Under the pieces are notes generated by a model that was given only the letters and a program-made list of their open reading frames with translations, did not search any database and was not told where the DNA came from. The position numbers and the translations under genes are program-made. Shown here in pieces: positions 1 through 9,262 of a stretch of DNA of 64,000 bases; within the stretch, counting starts at the first letter, position 1, and every line of letters starts with the position of its first letter. The DNA is from CBDCWO01 sp965223405 (GTDB lineage Bacteria > Bacteroidota > Bacteroidia > Chitinophagales > Saprospiraceae). The stretch lies in assembly GCA_965223405.1 (NCBI GenBank), contig CBDCWO010000006.1, positions 372,001-436,000 of the forward strand, given 5' to 3'.

Positions 1-91
1 TTTGGACGAGGATTATCCTTTCTGCATACTTTTCATCTGGATATTCAAATAAAGAGGCTAATATCTGGTAATGAGCGATTGAATTTGACAT
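1..91 (-). CDS. narJ: NarJ-like nitrate reductase chaperone, N-terminal end only
   Basis: Only about 30 codons lie in the window; the gene runs off the left edge. The peptide begins MSNSIAHYQILASLFEYPDE, which has the look of the NarJ/TorD chaperone N-terminus (a short helix followed by Leu-x-Tyr-Pro-Asp). NarJ binds apo-NarG in the cytoplasm and is needed for insertion of the molybdenum cofactor and an Fe-S cluster. The ATG lies 30 bases after the narH stop, on the same strand, so it is probably the next gene of the nar operon. The membrane subunit narI is not in the window and may lie beyond the edge. The identification rests on the short peptide and on position. Confidence 0.7.
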   Translation of the reverse strand, partial: MSNSIAHYQILASLFEYPDEKYAERIILVQ

Positions 92-121
92 TAATATCTG
101 TTTTACAAAATGGTTATTTGA

Positions 122-1669
122 TTATAATCCTCTGACCGGTTTTTCCTTAAATCCAAATCCCACACTACCCTTCGTATCGCCAGTAAAATCCAACATTTCA
201 ATCGCTTGTTCCCGATGAGCCGGTGGTATTACAAAGCGTTCATCAAATTTGGCAAGGGAGGTTAATTTATAAACCTCATCCGCCGTATCAGCATCCATAC
301 TTGCACCTTGTAAGGCAGCTTGTACTTTGTCCTTATCGAGATCCCCTACGGTCACTCCTCGCCGATGAATTCTCACTGCCATTAATTTTTTCAATACATG
401 CTTCACTTTTTCTTCATCCCCTGCAGTAAACAGATTGGCCATATATTTTAGGGGGAACCTGGCCTGATCAATCGTACCCCACAAATCTTCCGTACTGGTA
501 TCATAAAGCCATGAGTCATTCCAAAACTTGGCGATTGGATCCAATTTTTCACCTTGTGATGTATTTTGAGTACTTAAGGATGCCATTACCGGTAGCATAG
601 GTGGCACATAAAACAGCATGGGTAGAGTCCTAAACTCAGGATGCAGTGGTAGGGCCATTCGCCATTCTTTTACGAACTTATAGGTCGGCGAAACCTGGGC
701 TGACTTTATGGTTGAATCGGCGATTCCATTTTCCTTGGCGGCAGCAATTACTTTAGGATCAAATGGATCCAGGATCATATTTAATTGTCGATCTACCAGG
801 TTTTCACTGTCGTCAGAAGCGGCATATTCGATTTGATCCGCATCATATAATAAAACACCCAAATATCTTATCCTACCCACACAAGAATGCATACATGCCG
901 GGGCATGTCCGGATTCGAGGCGAGGGTAACAAAGAATGCATTTTTCTGATTTACCAGTATGCCAATTATAGTAGGATTTCTTATATGGACAAGCGGTTAC
1001 ACACATCCTCCAGGCGCGGCAGATTTGTTGGTTTATTAACACAATACCATCCTCTCCTCTTTTATAAATCGCTCCGGATGGACATGAGGCTACACAAGCC
1101 GGATTAAGACAATGATTACAAATTCTGGGTAAATAAAAGAATGCCATTCGTTCCAACTGAAACATAGCTTCCTGCTCTGCCGGAGACAGATCTTGCAGGT
1201 TTGGGTCTTTGCGAGCATAGTCCGGAGTACCACTTAAATCATCATCCCAGTTAGGTCCCATTTTTATATCGATGGGTTTTCCAGTGATTAATGAAACCGG
1301 CCTAGCCGTAGGCTGGTCATCCATCGCCGGAGATTCGATTAAGTCCAAATATTTATAGGTAAATGGCTCGTAATAATCATCAATTACCGGCAAATGAGGG
1401 TTATGGAAAATATTAAGTAATCCTTTCTTCTTTCCTGCACCCTTTAAATTTATACTGCCGTTTTTCTTTTCCCAACCCCCTTTATAAATATCTTGGTCCT
1501 CCCACTTAGAAGGATATCCGGTCCCGGGTTTTGTTTCCACGTTATTCCACCATTGATATTCTACCCCTTTTCTGTCTGTCCAGATATTTTTACAGGCAAT
1601 GGAACAGGTATGGCATCCAATACATTTGTCCAGGTGAAATACCATTGAAATTTGCGATCGTACATCCAT
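122..1669 (-). CDS. narH: Respiratory nitrate reductase beta subunit (Fe-S electron-transfer subunit)
   Basis: 515 residues, close to the roughly 510 of enterobacterial NarH. It carries electrons from the membrane cytochrome subunit to NarG through four Fe-S clusters. The first cysteine set is C16, C19, C22, C26 (KCIGCHTCSIACKN). The second is CNHCLNPACVASCP near residue 185. The third, CRAWRMCVTACP, has Trp where a cysteine would be, the hallmark of the 3Fe-4S cluster of NarH. The fourth is CILCYPRLESG with CMHSCVGRIRYLG. There is no Tat signal, so it should sit on the cytoplasmic face with NarG. It follows narG after 78 bases and precedes narJ. The same fold occurs in nitrite oxidoreductase beta subunits, but the narJ and moaA neighbours favour nitrate reduction. 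Confidence 0.95.
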   Translation of the reverse strand: MDVRSQISMVFHLDKCIGCHTCSIACKNIWTDRKGVEYQWWNNVETKPGTGYPSKWEDQDIYKGGWEKKNGSINLKGAGKKKGLLNIFHNPHLPVIDDYYEPFTYKYLDLIESPAMDDQPTARPVSLITGKPIDIKMGPNWDDDLSGTPDYARKDPNLQDLSPAEQEAMFQLERMAFFYLPRICNHCLNPACVASCPSGAIYKRGEDGIVLINQQICRAWRMCVTACPYKKSYYNWHTGKSEKCILCYPRLESGHAPACMHSCVGRIRYLGVLLYDADQIEYAASDDSENLVDRQLNMILDPFDPKVIAAAKENGIADSTIKSAQVSPTYKFVKEWRMALPLHPEFRTLPMLFYVPPMLPVMASLSTQNTSQGEKLDPIAKFWNDSWLYDTSTEDLWGTIDQARFPLKYMANLFTAGDEEKVKHVLKKLMAVRIHRRGVTVGDLDKDKVQAALQGASMDADTADEVYKLTSLAKFDERFVIPPAHREQAIEMLDFTGDTKGSVGFGFKEKPVRGL

Positions 1670-1747
1670 GATATATTATTTTGTGATTGAGTATTTTATT
1701 TTTTTAAAATTTTTATTCAAGACTATATTTGTTTCTCCAAGAGCAAT

Positions 1748-4700
1748 TTACCATACTAGTTTTTCCATTTTCTTGACGATTACATGTGTATCGCGGTTGG
1801 GCGCAATAGGGCCCCAATAGTTAAAATGATAAGTAAACTGACCATATCCTCCCGCCAGGAAATTGGGTTTGAGGTGTATCCTGGTAAAACTATTATGTCC
1901 TCCAGCCCTCTTGTTACCTCTTACCTGGGATTTTGGAATACCCACGGTTCGCTCGGGAACATGGTACACAATACATACTCCCACCGGTATCCGGGCACTT
2001 ACCACTGCTCTGGTACAATAGACCCCGTGATCGTTATAGACTTCCACCCAATCATTGTCATTGATTCCCAGCTCCTTGGCATCCTGCTCATTGATCCAGC
2101 ATGGCTCGCAACCCCTGGAAAGGGTCAACATACGTAAGTTTTCCATGTAAGTAGAGTGAATGTGCCATTTTCCATGAGGGGTAAGGCAATTCAGTATTTT
2201 CGCCTCTCCGTTTTTCAGAGTATCCCGCAAATCACCATAAGCTTCAGGTTTTGGAGATGGTTTGAAAGTGGGCAGATGCTCACCATAAGCCAAATACAAT
2301 TCATGATCCAGGTAAAAATGTTGTCGTCCGGTAAGCGTTCTCCAAGGCACCAGTCGCTCTACATTGTAAGTGTACGGAGCGTATGCTCTTCCATCATTCA
2401 TCAGGCCAGACCACAGAGGTGATGTATTATATCGGCGCGGTTGGGCAAGTAGATCCGCATATCTGATTTTTACATCTTTACTACCTTCGGCAAGGTCCGC
2501 CAATACCATTCCCGTTTTCTTTTCTGAATTTTTATAAGCCCGTACATTTAACACACCGTTGGTAAGTGTAGAAAGTTGCAGAACTGCATTTGCGGCCCAT
2601 TCATCTTCCTTGATTGAGGGGCGCACCGTTCCATTCGATTTTTCGACCGGAAAATGATTGGACTCGAGCATTTCATCAAAAGCATCTTCGCACTTATAAT
2701 GATTTCCATGGGCCCCCAGCCCATTTTTCTTAATATTATCTCCCAGGGATATGTACTTATTATAGATTTGAGTGTAATCCCTGTCTACTACTCCAATTTT
2801 GTGCATGGTTTTTCCTGGAATCGCTTCACACTCGCCTTTATACCAATCTTTGATTTCTTTCTGAGATATCTCACCAGGTGAATCATGTGCAATGGGAGCG
2901 ATGACCACATCTTTCTGAGGCTCAGCAAAATATTTCTCAGCCATCTCACTGGTAATCTTTGCTATTTGCTTAAAGATATCCCAATCTGTTTTAGATTCCC
3001 AGACCGGTGCAATTGCTTGTCCCAAAGGGTGGATAAAAGAGTGAAGATCCGTACTGTTAAGATCTGCTTTCTCATACCATGATGCTGCCGGTAAAACGAT
3101 ATCTGAATACAATGCAGAAGAATCCATCCTGAAATTCAAGTCAACGATCAAGTCCATTTTTCCCAATGGAGCATGTTCATGCCATTTTACCTCCTCGGTA
3201 CGATCTTCAGCATCTTCTGCAATGGCATTGGAATGGGTGCCCAAATAATGCTTTAATGCATATTCATGACCTTTCATACTTCCCATGATGGCATTACCAC
3301 GCCAGATATACCACACCTTTGGATGGTTTTCAGGAGATTCAGGATCGCTTACGGCATATTTCAGTTCTTTGGATTTTAACTTCTCCAATACATAATTCTG
3401 AATATCGGTATCTGAAGATGCACCTTTCTCCATGGCCTCTTTGGAAAGCTCAAGCGAGTTCTCATTGAATTGGGGATAGAAAGGCATCCATCCCATCCGC
3501 ACCGCCTGAAATATGGTATCGGCTGTATGCTGTCTTGTCCATTTGTTATCCGGCACCGTATTGTATTTCGAAAATTGACCATCATAGCGGTATTGGCAGG
3601 TATTGATATAATGCCAAAGAGGTGCTTGTTGCAACCGCACTGATCCGTGCCAATCTTTACCAAAGGCAATAGTGCTCCAGGAATCCATTGGCGCCAACTT
3701 TTCCTGGCCTACATAGTGATTCATTCCTCCACCATTTTTTCCCACACATCCGGTCAGCATTAAGGCCATAATAGCAGATCTGTACATCAGATTGGCATGG
3801 TACCAGTGGTTGATACCAGCTCCGATGATGACCATACATTTACCACCGGTAACATCTGCTGTATTTGCCCATTCCTGCGCGAATTGAAGTACCGTTTTTG
3901 AGTCTACCCCAGTAAATATTTCTTGCCAGGCTGGCGTGTAAGCTGCGTCACTATCCGTATAATCTGCAGGATAATCTCCATCCAGTCCCCGGCTTACTCC
4001 ATATTGACCCATCACGAGATCGTATACCGTAGTCACTGGTATCTTTCCATTTACCGTATCTATGTATTTAACCGGAACACCCCGATTACGATGTTGGTTA
4101 AGTCCAAATTCAGTAAACTCAACCTGTAAAACTTCATCACTTTTATCGATTAAGGTTAAGAGTGGATTGTAAGATTTATCGGTGGTTCCATCCTCCAATT
4201 TCAAATTCCAATTACCACCTTCTTTTTCCCAACGAAAACCTGAACTGCCCTTTGGTACGATAAACTTCCCATTGTCTTCATCAATATTTAAGAATTTCCA
4301 ATCGCCGTTTTCAATATTCTTAAATTTATCTATCTCATTTGCACGCACTAACCTTCCAGGCTTGTACACATCTCCTTCTTTCTCCAATTTGACGAGATAA
4401 GGACTATCCGTATACTGCTTGCTGTAATCCAGAAAATAGGGTGTTTTCTTTTCATAGTGCCATTCTTTGAGAATAACGTGCGTGACAGCCATCCAGAATG
4501 CCCCATCACTTCCGGCATGAAGCGGTACCCATTGATCTGCATATTTGCAAACCTGGCTAAAATCCGGAGAAAAGACCACTGCCTTGGTACCATTATGTCT
4601 GGATTCTGCAAAAAAGTGGCAATCTGGAGTCCTTGTCATATTCAAACAAGCACCCATATCTGCAATCATTTTGGCATTGTACCAATCGGCACTCTCACAT

Positions 4701-5362
4701 ACATCAGTTTGTTCACCCCATATTTCAGGAAACGCAGTAGGTAAATCACAATACCAATCATAGAAGCTCAAATTAATACCACCAAATAATTGTAGAAATC
4801 TACCACCCGCTGCATAACTCATCATAGACATGGCCGGTATGGGTGAAAATCCAACTACCCGATCGGGTCCAAATTTTTTCGCAGTATAGATATTTGCCAC
4901 CGCCATAATTTCCAGGACAGTTTCCCAACGCACTCTACGAAATCCCCCTTTTCCTCTGGCCTTTTGATATCTCTGACGTGCAGATTCGTTTTGTTGCAGA
5001 TTTTCCCAGGCCTGTAATGGATCACCAGTTGCCCTCTTTTCTGCTAAATAAGCATCAATCAAAGCACCTCTTATCAGTGGGTATTTAATTCTCAATGGAC
5101 TATATAAATACCAAGAATACGAGATACCGCGTTGGCAACCCCGAGGTTCATACGGCGGAAGTTTACTATCCAATAGAGGATAATCCAATTGTTGAGTTTC
5201 CCAAACGACAATACCATCTTTAACGTGGATTTGCCATGAACAGCCCCCCGTACAATTTACTCCGTGGGTACTTCGTACGATTCGGTCATGTTGAAATCGA
5301 TTGCGATAGAATTCTTCCCATTGCCGGGTCTGTGGGGATATAATATCTTGGATCCAACTCAT
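1748..5362 (-). CDS. narG: Respiratory nitrate reductase alpha subunit (molybdenum catalytic subunit)
   Basis: 1204 residues (E. coli NarG is about 1247). It reduces nitrate to nitrite at a Mo-bis-MGD centre. The FS0 cluster ligands are present as H33, C37, C41 and C76, with the spacing of E. coli H49/C53/C57/C92 in the signature THGVNCTGGCSW. The same offset of 16 places D206 (in FYDWYCDLP) at the Mo-ligand aspartate D222. The GEQTDVCESADWYN and TRTPDCHFF stretches are typical of NarG. There is no Tat signal ahead of the cluster, so a cytoplasmic enzyme is expected. It follows a dihaem cytochrome c gene by 40 bases. NarG and cytoplasm-facing nitrite oxidoreductase are homologous; the direction of reaction is inferred from context, not shown. 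Confidence 0.95.
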   Translation of the reverse strand: MSWIQDIISPQTRQWEEFYRNRFQHDRIVRSTHGVNCTGGCSWQIHVKDGIVVWETQQLDYPLLDSKLPPYEPRGCQRGISYSWYLYSPLRIKYPLIRGALIDAYLAEKRATGDPLQAWENLQQNESARQRYQKARGKGGFRRVRWETVLEIMAVANIYTAKKFGPDRVVGFSPIPAMSMMSYAAGGRFLQLFGGINLSFYDWYCDLPTAFPEIWGEQTDVCESADWYNAKMIADMGACLNMTRTPDCHFFAESRHNGTKAVVFSPDFSQVCKYADQWVPLHAGSDGAFWMAVTHVILKEWHYEKKTPYFLDYSKQYTDSPYLVKLEKEGDVYKPGRLVRANEIDKFKNIENGDWKFLNIDEDNGKFIVPKGSSGFRWEKEGGNWNLKLEDGTTDKSYNPLLTLIDKSDEVLQVEFTEFGLNQHRNRGVPVKYIDTVNGKIPVTTVYDLVMGQYGVSRGLDGDYPADYTDSDAAYTPAWQEIFTGVDSKTVLQFAQEWANTADVTGGKCMVIIGAGINHWYHANLMYRSAIMALMLTGCVGKNGGGMNHYVGQEKLAPMDSWSTIAFGKDWHGSVRLQQAPLWHYINTCQYRYDGQFSKYNTVPDNKWTRQHTADTIFQAVRMGWMPFYPQFNENSLELSKEAMEKGASSDTDIQNYVLEKLKSKELKYAVSDPESPENHPKVWYIWRGNAIMGSMKGHEYALKHYLGTHSNAIAEDAEDRTEEVKWHEHAPLGKMDLIVDLNFRMDSSALYSDIVLPAASWYEKADLNSTDLHSFIHPLGQAIAPVWESKTDWDIFKQIAKITSEMAEKYFAEPQKDVVIAPIAHDSPGEISQKEIKDWYKGECEAIPGKTMHKIGVVDRDYTQIYNKYISLGDNIKKNGLGAHGNHYKCEDAFDEMLESNHFPVEKSNGTVRPSIKEDEWAANAVLQLSTLTNGVLNVRAYKNSEKKTGMVLADLAEGSKDVKIRYADLLAQPRRYNTSPLWSGLMNDGRAYAPYTYNVERLVPWRTLTGRQHFYLDHELYLAYGEHLPTFKPSPKPEAYGDLRDTLKNGEAKILNCLTPHGKWHIHSTYMENLRMLTLSRGCEPCWINEQDAKELGINDNDWVEVYNDHGVYCTRAVVSARIPVGVCIVYHVPERTVGIPKSQVRGNKRAGGHNSFTRIHLKPNFLAGGYGQFTYHFNYWGPIAPNRDTHVIVKKMEKLVW

Positions 5363-5402
5363 ATTACTTTATTTGTTGATTTGATGAATTAACTTATGTA
5401 TA

Positions 5403-6233
5403 CTAATTATAGGATCTAATTTGTCTTTTAAAAATTCCATGATTCACTGATCTGCCTCTCCTTTCATACCAGAATCCAGCAAAGAGCAACATCAATATGC
5501 ACGCGCCTAATATCCCATAAAGGATATATCCTGAAGCTACCGTGCTTTTCGCCTGGTGTGGACCTCTTAAAAACACCAACAGGTCATGCACTTCATCTGC
5601 TTTTAGTTTATGCTTTTCAAACGCTTTAGCCATAACCGGAAATGGAGGACTTTCAAGAATGACTTTCACTCCAGTTTCTCCTAAAGTAGCAAAGGACTGA
5701 CTAAGATCTTTGCGGGAATAGCTGTTCTCAGCAAAAAAGACTCCGCTAAGTTGATTGTGACAAGCAATACAACTGGGACCACCATTGGCCAATCGTTCTC
5801 TACCCTGAAACAACATTTCTCCCCTTTCAAAATCCTCCGGTGTTGCGTCATCGATGATGGATACTTGCTCAGCAGTACCTACTCCACCAGCAGAGTTCTC
5901 AGCGATGTAGGTCAACAAAGATTTAATCTCGGTATCCGAAATCATCGGATCCGGCATCAGTACTTTGTTGTATTCTTCATACAAGGCCACTGCAGTTGGA
6001 TCCCCATTGTTGATCATGGTTTGCGAAGATCTGATAAAAGATATCAACCATTCTTCACTATGTCTATCCTGCACATTCGCTAGGTCCGGTCCGATAATTT
6101 TACCCCCTCCGATAGTGTGGCAAATTCCACACTTGATTTGAAACATATTTGCTACGTCGTCTCCGCTCTGCGCTATGGACATAGGTAGCTGGTACAAGCC
6201 TACTAGGAATAGGAAAAGGATTAATTTTTTCAT
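5403..6233 (-). CDS. Membrane-anchored dihaem cytochrome c of the nitrate reductase locus
   Basis: The product has a Sec signal peptide (MKKLILFLFLVGLYQLPMSIA) and two haem c sites, CGICH and CIACH, in two cytochrome c modules. A single C-terminal membrane helix (YILYGILGACILMLLFAGFW) is followed by a basic tail. The haems should face the periplasm. I start at the ATG at 6233 because it directly precedes the signal peptide; an in-frame ATG 12 codons upstream adds a polar stretch. The gene sits between the porin gene and narG, 40 bases from narG. Dihaem cytochromes linked to nar operons (NarC of Thermus) pass electrons between the quinone pool and the reductase; a similar role here is inference. 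Confidence 0.85.
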   Translation of the reverse strand: MKKLILFLFLVGLYQLPMSIAQSGDDVANMFQIKCGICHTIGGGKIIGPDLANVQDRHSEEWLISFIRSSQTMINNGDPTAVALYEEYNKVLMPDPMISDTEIKSLLTYIAENSAGGVGTAEQVSIIDDATPEDFERGEMLFQGRERLANGGPSCIACHNQLSGVFFAENSYSRKDLSQSFATLGETGVKVILESPPFPVMAKAFEKHKLKADEVHDLLVFLRGPHQAKSTVASGYILYGILGACILMLLFAGFWYERRGRSVNHGIFKRQIRSYN

Positions 6234-6309
6234 TGAGAAACGACTTTGTATTTTAAATTTAAATTCCATAATTTTTTCTTTGAATATATATTAATCCATT
6301 GATTATCAT

Positions 6310-7569
6310 TTATTTATCAGAATTAAATAGCTCAGGATTGAGGACCAACATCATCCATCCCCAAGTATTTATTTCATCCTCATCTCCTCCTTTAATTTGC
6401 TCTGTTGTAGCTGTGGGAAAATAAAATGAAAGTCCAAGATTAAGCTTGGCATAAGCGGCGATATTATGCTCAAATACCGCATCAAGTTCTCCACCTAAAT
6501 TTTTACTTAGAAATTCCGATGGATTTCCGGAATCGTATACATCTCCGGCTAAAAGAAATTGATGGTAGAAAAATTTAAAATTTGATTTTTCTCCCGCCGG
6601 AAAAACTGCTTGAATGTAATAGTCCTGTAATCCGCCTCCATCGGTATCTACCGGAACATTTAGGAAATAATCCATAAAACCATAAAACTTATGATTGGTG
6701 GCATATAAGGTGTTGAAAGCTTGAAAACCAGTATCATCAGGATCGTCCCCAGACACGAGGTCCAATCCGGCGGCCAAAGTACTTTTACCTGCCTTGTACA
6801 TCGCTTTTAGGGTTATTAAAAATGCTGAGATATCACGCTCCGCCTTAGTTTTACCACCCTGCCAGTAGGCACTTCCTTCTAATCCCAGTTTACCGGTTTT
6901 ATAATTTAGTAAAGTACCTAACGTGTGTCTCCAGACCAAATCGTGATCCGTATCCGATTTTTCAAACGCATCGTTTATCATTACTCCACTCCAGGTGAGT
7001 TTTTCAGATTTCTTTTCCGCATGTAAGAGGGAAAGGATCTTGTAATTATTGGGTCGGTAATCGGTAGAAAAGACGTTTTCACTGTTTTGGTTGAAAGCTC
7101 CTCCGAAATCAAATTTGAAATCGTTTTGTTTATGACTAAACAGGAGTGCATCATGACTTCTGGCTTGTTGGACCCAATCCACACTACCTAATAGGCGATG
7201 ATTGTCATAGATAAGCTCTTGTCGTCCGGCTTTAACCGAAAACGTTTCAGATAACTTAACCTTTCCCCATGCCTCGTGAAGACTGAAATTGGCATTCTTT
7301 CCCAATTGATTTTCGTCTCCCCATACTCTTATATCCTGAGGAGAAATAAACAATTCAATTTTTTCATTCTTGAATCCCAGATTCAGTCGCGTGCGCTGAG
7401 ATATAAAAAAAGCATTGTCAGAGTTAGCAGTTTTGGGCGCTCTATATCCATTTCGGTATTCCATACGTGGTCTTAACTGAGCTGACACGCTGAATTGAGC
7501 AATTAGCTGAGGTATTCCGATCAAGAGAATTAAAAAGACAAGAAAAAATCTAAATGGCAAATTCATCAA
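6310..7569 (-). CDS. Outer-membrane beta-barrel protein, alginate-export/porin type
   Basis: 419 residues with an N-terminal signal peptide ending near QLIAQ. The rest consists of alternating hydrophobic and polar strands, and the start of the mature part (VSAQLRPRMEYRNGYR) is typical of the alginate-export/porin-like family of Bacteroidota. The C-terminus ends near an aromatic strand (WGWMMLVLNPELF). It probably forms a channel in the outer membrane. It lies between moaA (47 bases upstream) and the cytochrome c gene, all on one strand, so a role in nitrate or nitrite passage is plausible. That role is inferred from position; the family name does not imply alginate transport here. Confidence 0.75.
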   Translation of the reverse strand: MMNLPFRFFLVFLILLIGIPQLIAQFSVSAQLRPRMEYRNGYRAPKTANSDNAFFISQRTRLNLGFKNEKIELFISPQDIRVWGDENQLGKNANFSLHEAWGKVKLSETFSVKAGRQELIYDNHRLLGSVDWVQQARSHDALLFSHKQNDFKFDFGGAFNQNSENVFSTDYRPNNYKILSLLHAEKKSEKLTWSGVMINDAFEKSDTDHDLVWRHTLGTLLNYKTGKLGLEGSAYWQGGKTKAERDISAFLITLKAMYKAGKSTLAAGLDLVSGDDPDDTGFQAFNTLYATNHKFYGFMDYFLNVPVDTDGGGLQDYYIQAVFPAGEKSNFKFFYHQFLLAGDVYDSGNPSEFLSKNLGGELDAVFEHNIAAYAKLNLGLSFYFPTATTEQIKGGDEDEINTWGWMMLVLNPELFNSDK

Positions 7570-7616
7570 TAATGATTTTCAAAATCAAAAAAATGTATTC
7601 AGTTCATCACAGCTTA

Positions 7617-8657
7617 TTACCCACCTATGGCTGTCATACACCTCCCACTTGCATATTCGGATTCGGCTTTATGATGATTAAAAGCATTTAACCCTCCCCG
7701 CTCGTAATATTTCTGACCAATATATCTTTTAATTAAGGGGACAATTTCTTTTCCTTCTCTAAGCGGTTTTACCAAGTCCAGTTCCTTTTGTGCAAACAGA
7801 CAATTTCGTAATTTTCCGTCGGCAGTAAGCCTGATGCGATTACAATTGGCACAAAAAGGTTCGGTGACCGAACTGATCACCGCAAATGTTCCCATGAATC
7901 CGGGAACCTGATAACTTTTTGCGGTGCTATCAGCTTCATCCTCCAATTTCTGCACGGAATAGTGAGTCTCAATGTGGTTTAAAATTTTGGCATAAGAAAT
8001 TACCTTATCCCATTTCCACTGGTTATTTTCGAAAGGCATAAACTCGATAAACCGAACATGCAGAGGTGAATACCGGGTCCAGTTGACAAAGTCCAGGATC
8101 TCATGTTCGTTCATTCCTTTTTTGATTACCGTATTAATTTTTACATGAAAACCCAATGCCAAAGCCCGGTTGATATTTTCGAAAACCCGATAAAAAAGAT
8201 CCCGTTTAGTAATTTGCCGATAGGACTCAGGGAATAGAGAGTCCAAACTTATATTCAACGAAGTCAATCCAATCTTATCGAAAAGATCAAAAAACCGATC
8301 CAATAGTACACCATTGGTTGTAATGGCAAGCTCAACCGGTAATTGACTTAATGATTCCATGATCCCAATAGCACCTTTTCTAATCAGAGGTTCTCCCCCG
8401 GTCAATCTAATCTTTTGTACACCAAGCTCCTTGACAAAGACTTCGGCAATTTCATTTATCTCTACATCTGTGAGGAGGTCCTGATTTGCAAAAAAACATG
8501 GTATGTCTGGCATACAATACGTACAGGCCAAATTGCAGCGATCTGTGAGGGAAATCCTTAAATAATCATGGCTTCTTTCAAATCGATCTTGGGCTGCAAA
8601 TTTTACGGACTTGCCGGTAAGAAAAAAATTAGTTCGATTTTCGTTATTAGTATCCAA
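7617..8657 (-). CDS. moaA: GTP 3',8-cyclase, molybdenum cofactor biosynthesis
   Basis: 346-residue radical SAM enzyme catalysing the first step of molybdopterin synthesis from GTP. The N-terminal SAM cluster motif is CNLACTYC (C41, C45, C48). The C-terminal substrate-side cluster is CANCNRIRLTADGKLRNC. The protein ends in GRCMTAIGG with the conserved Gly-Gly tail required for activity. It is the promoter-proximal gene of the nar locus, followed after 47 bases by the porin gene, so cofactor supply and nitrate reductase are likely co-transcribed. No other moa genes are in the window. Start at 8657 gives a usual length with an N-terminal extension of about 30 residues before the radical SAM core. 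Confidence 0.95.
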   Translation of the reverse strand: MDTNNENRTNFFLTGKSVKFAAQDRFERSHDYLRISLTDRCNLACTYCMPDIPCFFANQDLLTDVEINEIAEVFVKELGVQKIRLTGGEPLIRKGAIGIMESLSQLPVELAITTNGVLLDRFFDLFDKIGLTSLNISLDSLFPESYRQITKRDLFYRVFENINRALALGFHVKINTVIKKGMNEHEILDFVNWTRYSPLHVRFIEFMPFENNQWKWDKVISYAKILNHIETHYSVQKLEDEADSTAKSYQVPGFMGTFAVISSVTEPFCANCNRIRLTADGKLRNCLFAQKELDLVKPLREGKEIVPLIKRYIGQKYYERGGLNAFNHHKAESEYASGRCMTAIGG

Positions 8658-8780
8658 TTCTTAGGAATTGTTCTTTGTTTTTCAAAAGGTCATAACCCTC
8701 TTGATTTTTATGCAAAAGTGCTATTACATAGCCCTATTTCGACCCAATATTAGATAAAAAGGTCCGTTTATCCAAAAGGG

Positions 8781-8809
8781 TTTGATATTTTTTTTATTTT
8801 TATATCAAA
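8781..8809. promoter_or_regulatory. Inverted repeat between moaA and the Rrf2 gene, candidate operator
   Basis: Perfect 8-bp arms TTTGATAT (8781-8788) and ATATCAAA (8802-8809) separated by 13 T-rich bases, ending 12 bases before the ATG of the Rrf2 regulator. The site lies in the only divergent upstream region of the nar locus. Autoregulation by the adjacent Rrf2 protein, with co-control of moaA-nar, is inference. The arms do not match the compact FNR/CRP spacing (TTGAT, four bases, ATCAA), and AT-rich DNA gives such repeats by chance fairly easily. Confidence 0.45.
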
Positions 8810-8821
8810 TTATACGCAATC

Positions 8822-9262
8822 ATGTTTTCCCGCACATGTCAGTACGCACTCCAGGCAGTGATATATATCGCCCTTCACTCCCAAAAAAACAAAATGATTG
8901 GAGTAAGAGAAATCGCTGAATCTCAGGATATTCCAGTACATTTTTTAAGTAAAATCCTGCAGCAATTAGTCCGGAGGAAGATTCTTGTATCGATCAAAGG
9001 AAGAAATGGAGGTTTTAAATTAAATCAACCTGCAGAACAGCTTTATCTTTTACAAATTGTAGAAATCATTGACGGATTTGATGTCTTTGATCTTTGTGGT
9101 CTGGGGATGCGAGTATGCTCGGATGAAACACCCTGCCCTATTCACCATGAGTATCAAATCGTAAAAATAAAAGTTAAAGAGTTGTTGCTGGAAAAAACGT
9201 TGGCTGAACTTTGTGAGGATGTCAATGCCGGTAAGTCCATAGTTACTTATATGAATAATTAA
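8822..9262 (+). CDS. Rrf2-family transcriptional regulator with Fe-S cysteines (NsrR/IscR type)
   Basis: 146 residues. The N-terminal winged helix (MFSRTCQYALQAVIYIA, then GVREIAESQDIPVHFLSKIL and the wing KGRNGGFKL) is typical of Rrf2 proteins. C92, C99 and C105 (LCGLGMRVCSDETPCPIHHE) fall at the cluster-ligand positions of IscR and NsrR, so an Fe-S cluster sensing nitric oxide, oxygen or iron status is likely. It is transcribed divergently from moaA and the nar genes, which suggests that it controls nitrate respiration. No isc or suf genes are nearby, which favours an NO or redox role over Fe-S homeostasis. The exact signal cannot be read from sequence. Confidence 0.88.
   Translation: MFSRTCQYALQAVIYIALHSQKNKMIGVREIAESQDIPVHFLSKILQQLVRRKILVSIKGRNGGFKLNQPAEQLYLLQIVEIIDGFDVFDLCGLGMRVCSDETPCPIHHEYQIVKIKVKELLLEKTLAELCEDVNAGKSIVTYMNN

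Noticed and set aside
763..1107. 114-codon plus-strand frame inside narH
   Set aside because: Lies wholly opposite a well-supported gene in another frame, with no domain; shadow of the NarH codons.
1748..5362. NarG as a nitrite oxidoreductase alpha subunit
   Set aside because: Cannot be fully excluded by sequence, but the cytoplasmic form without Tat signal, the NarJ-like chaperone and moaA linkage fit nitrate reductase better.
8781..8809. FNR/CRP box in front of moaA
   Set aside because: TTGAT and ATCAA are present, but 19 bases separate them; the FNR/CRP site needs about four.
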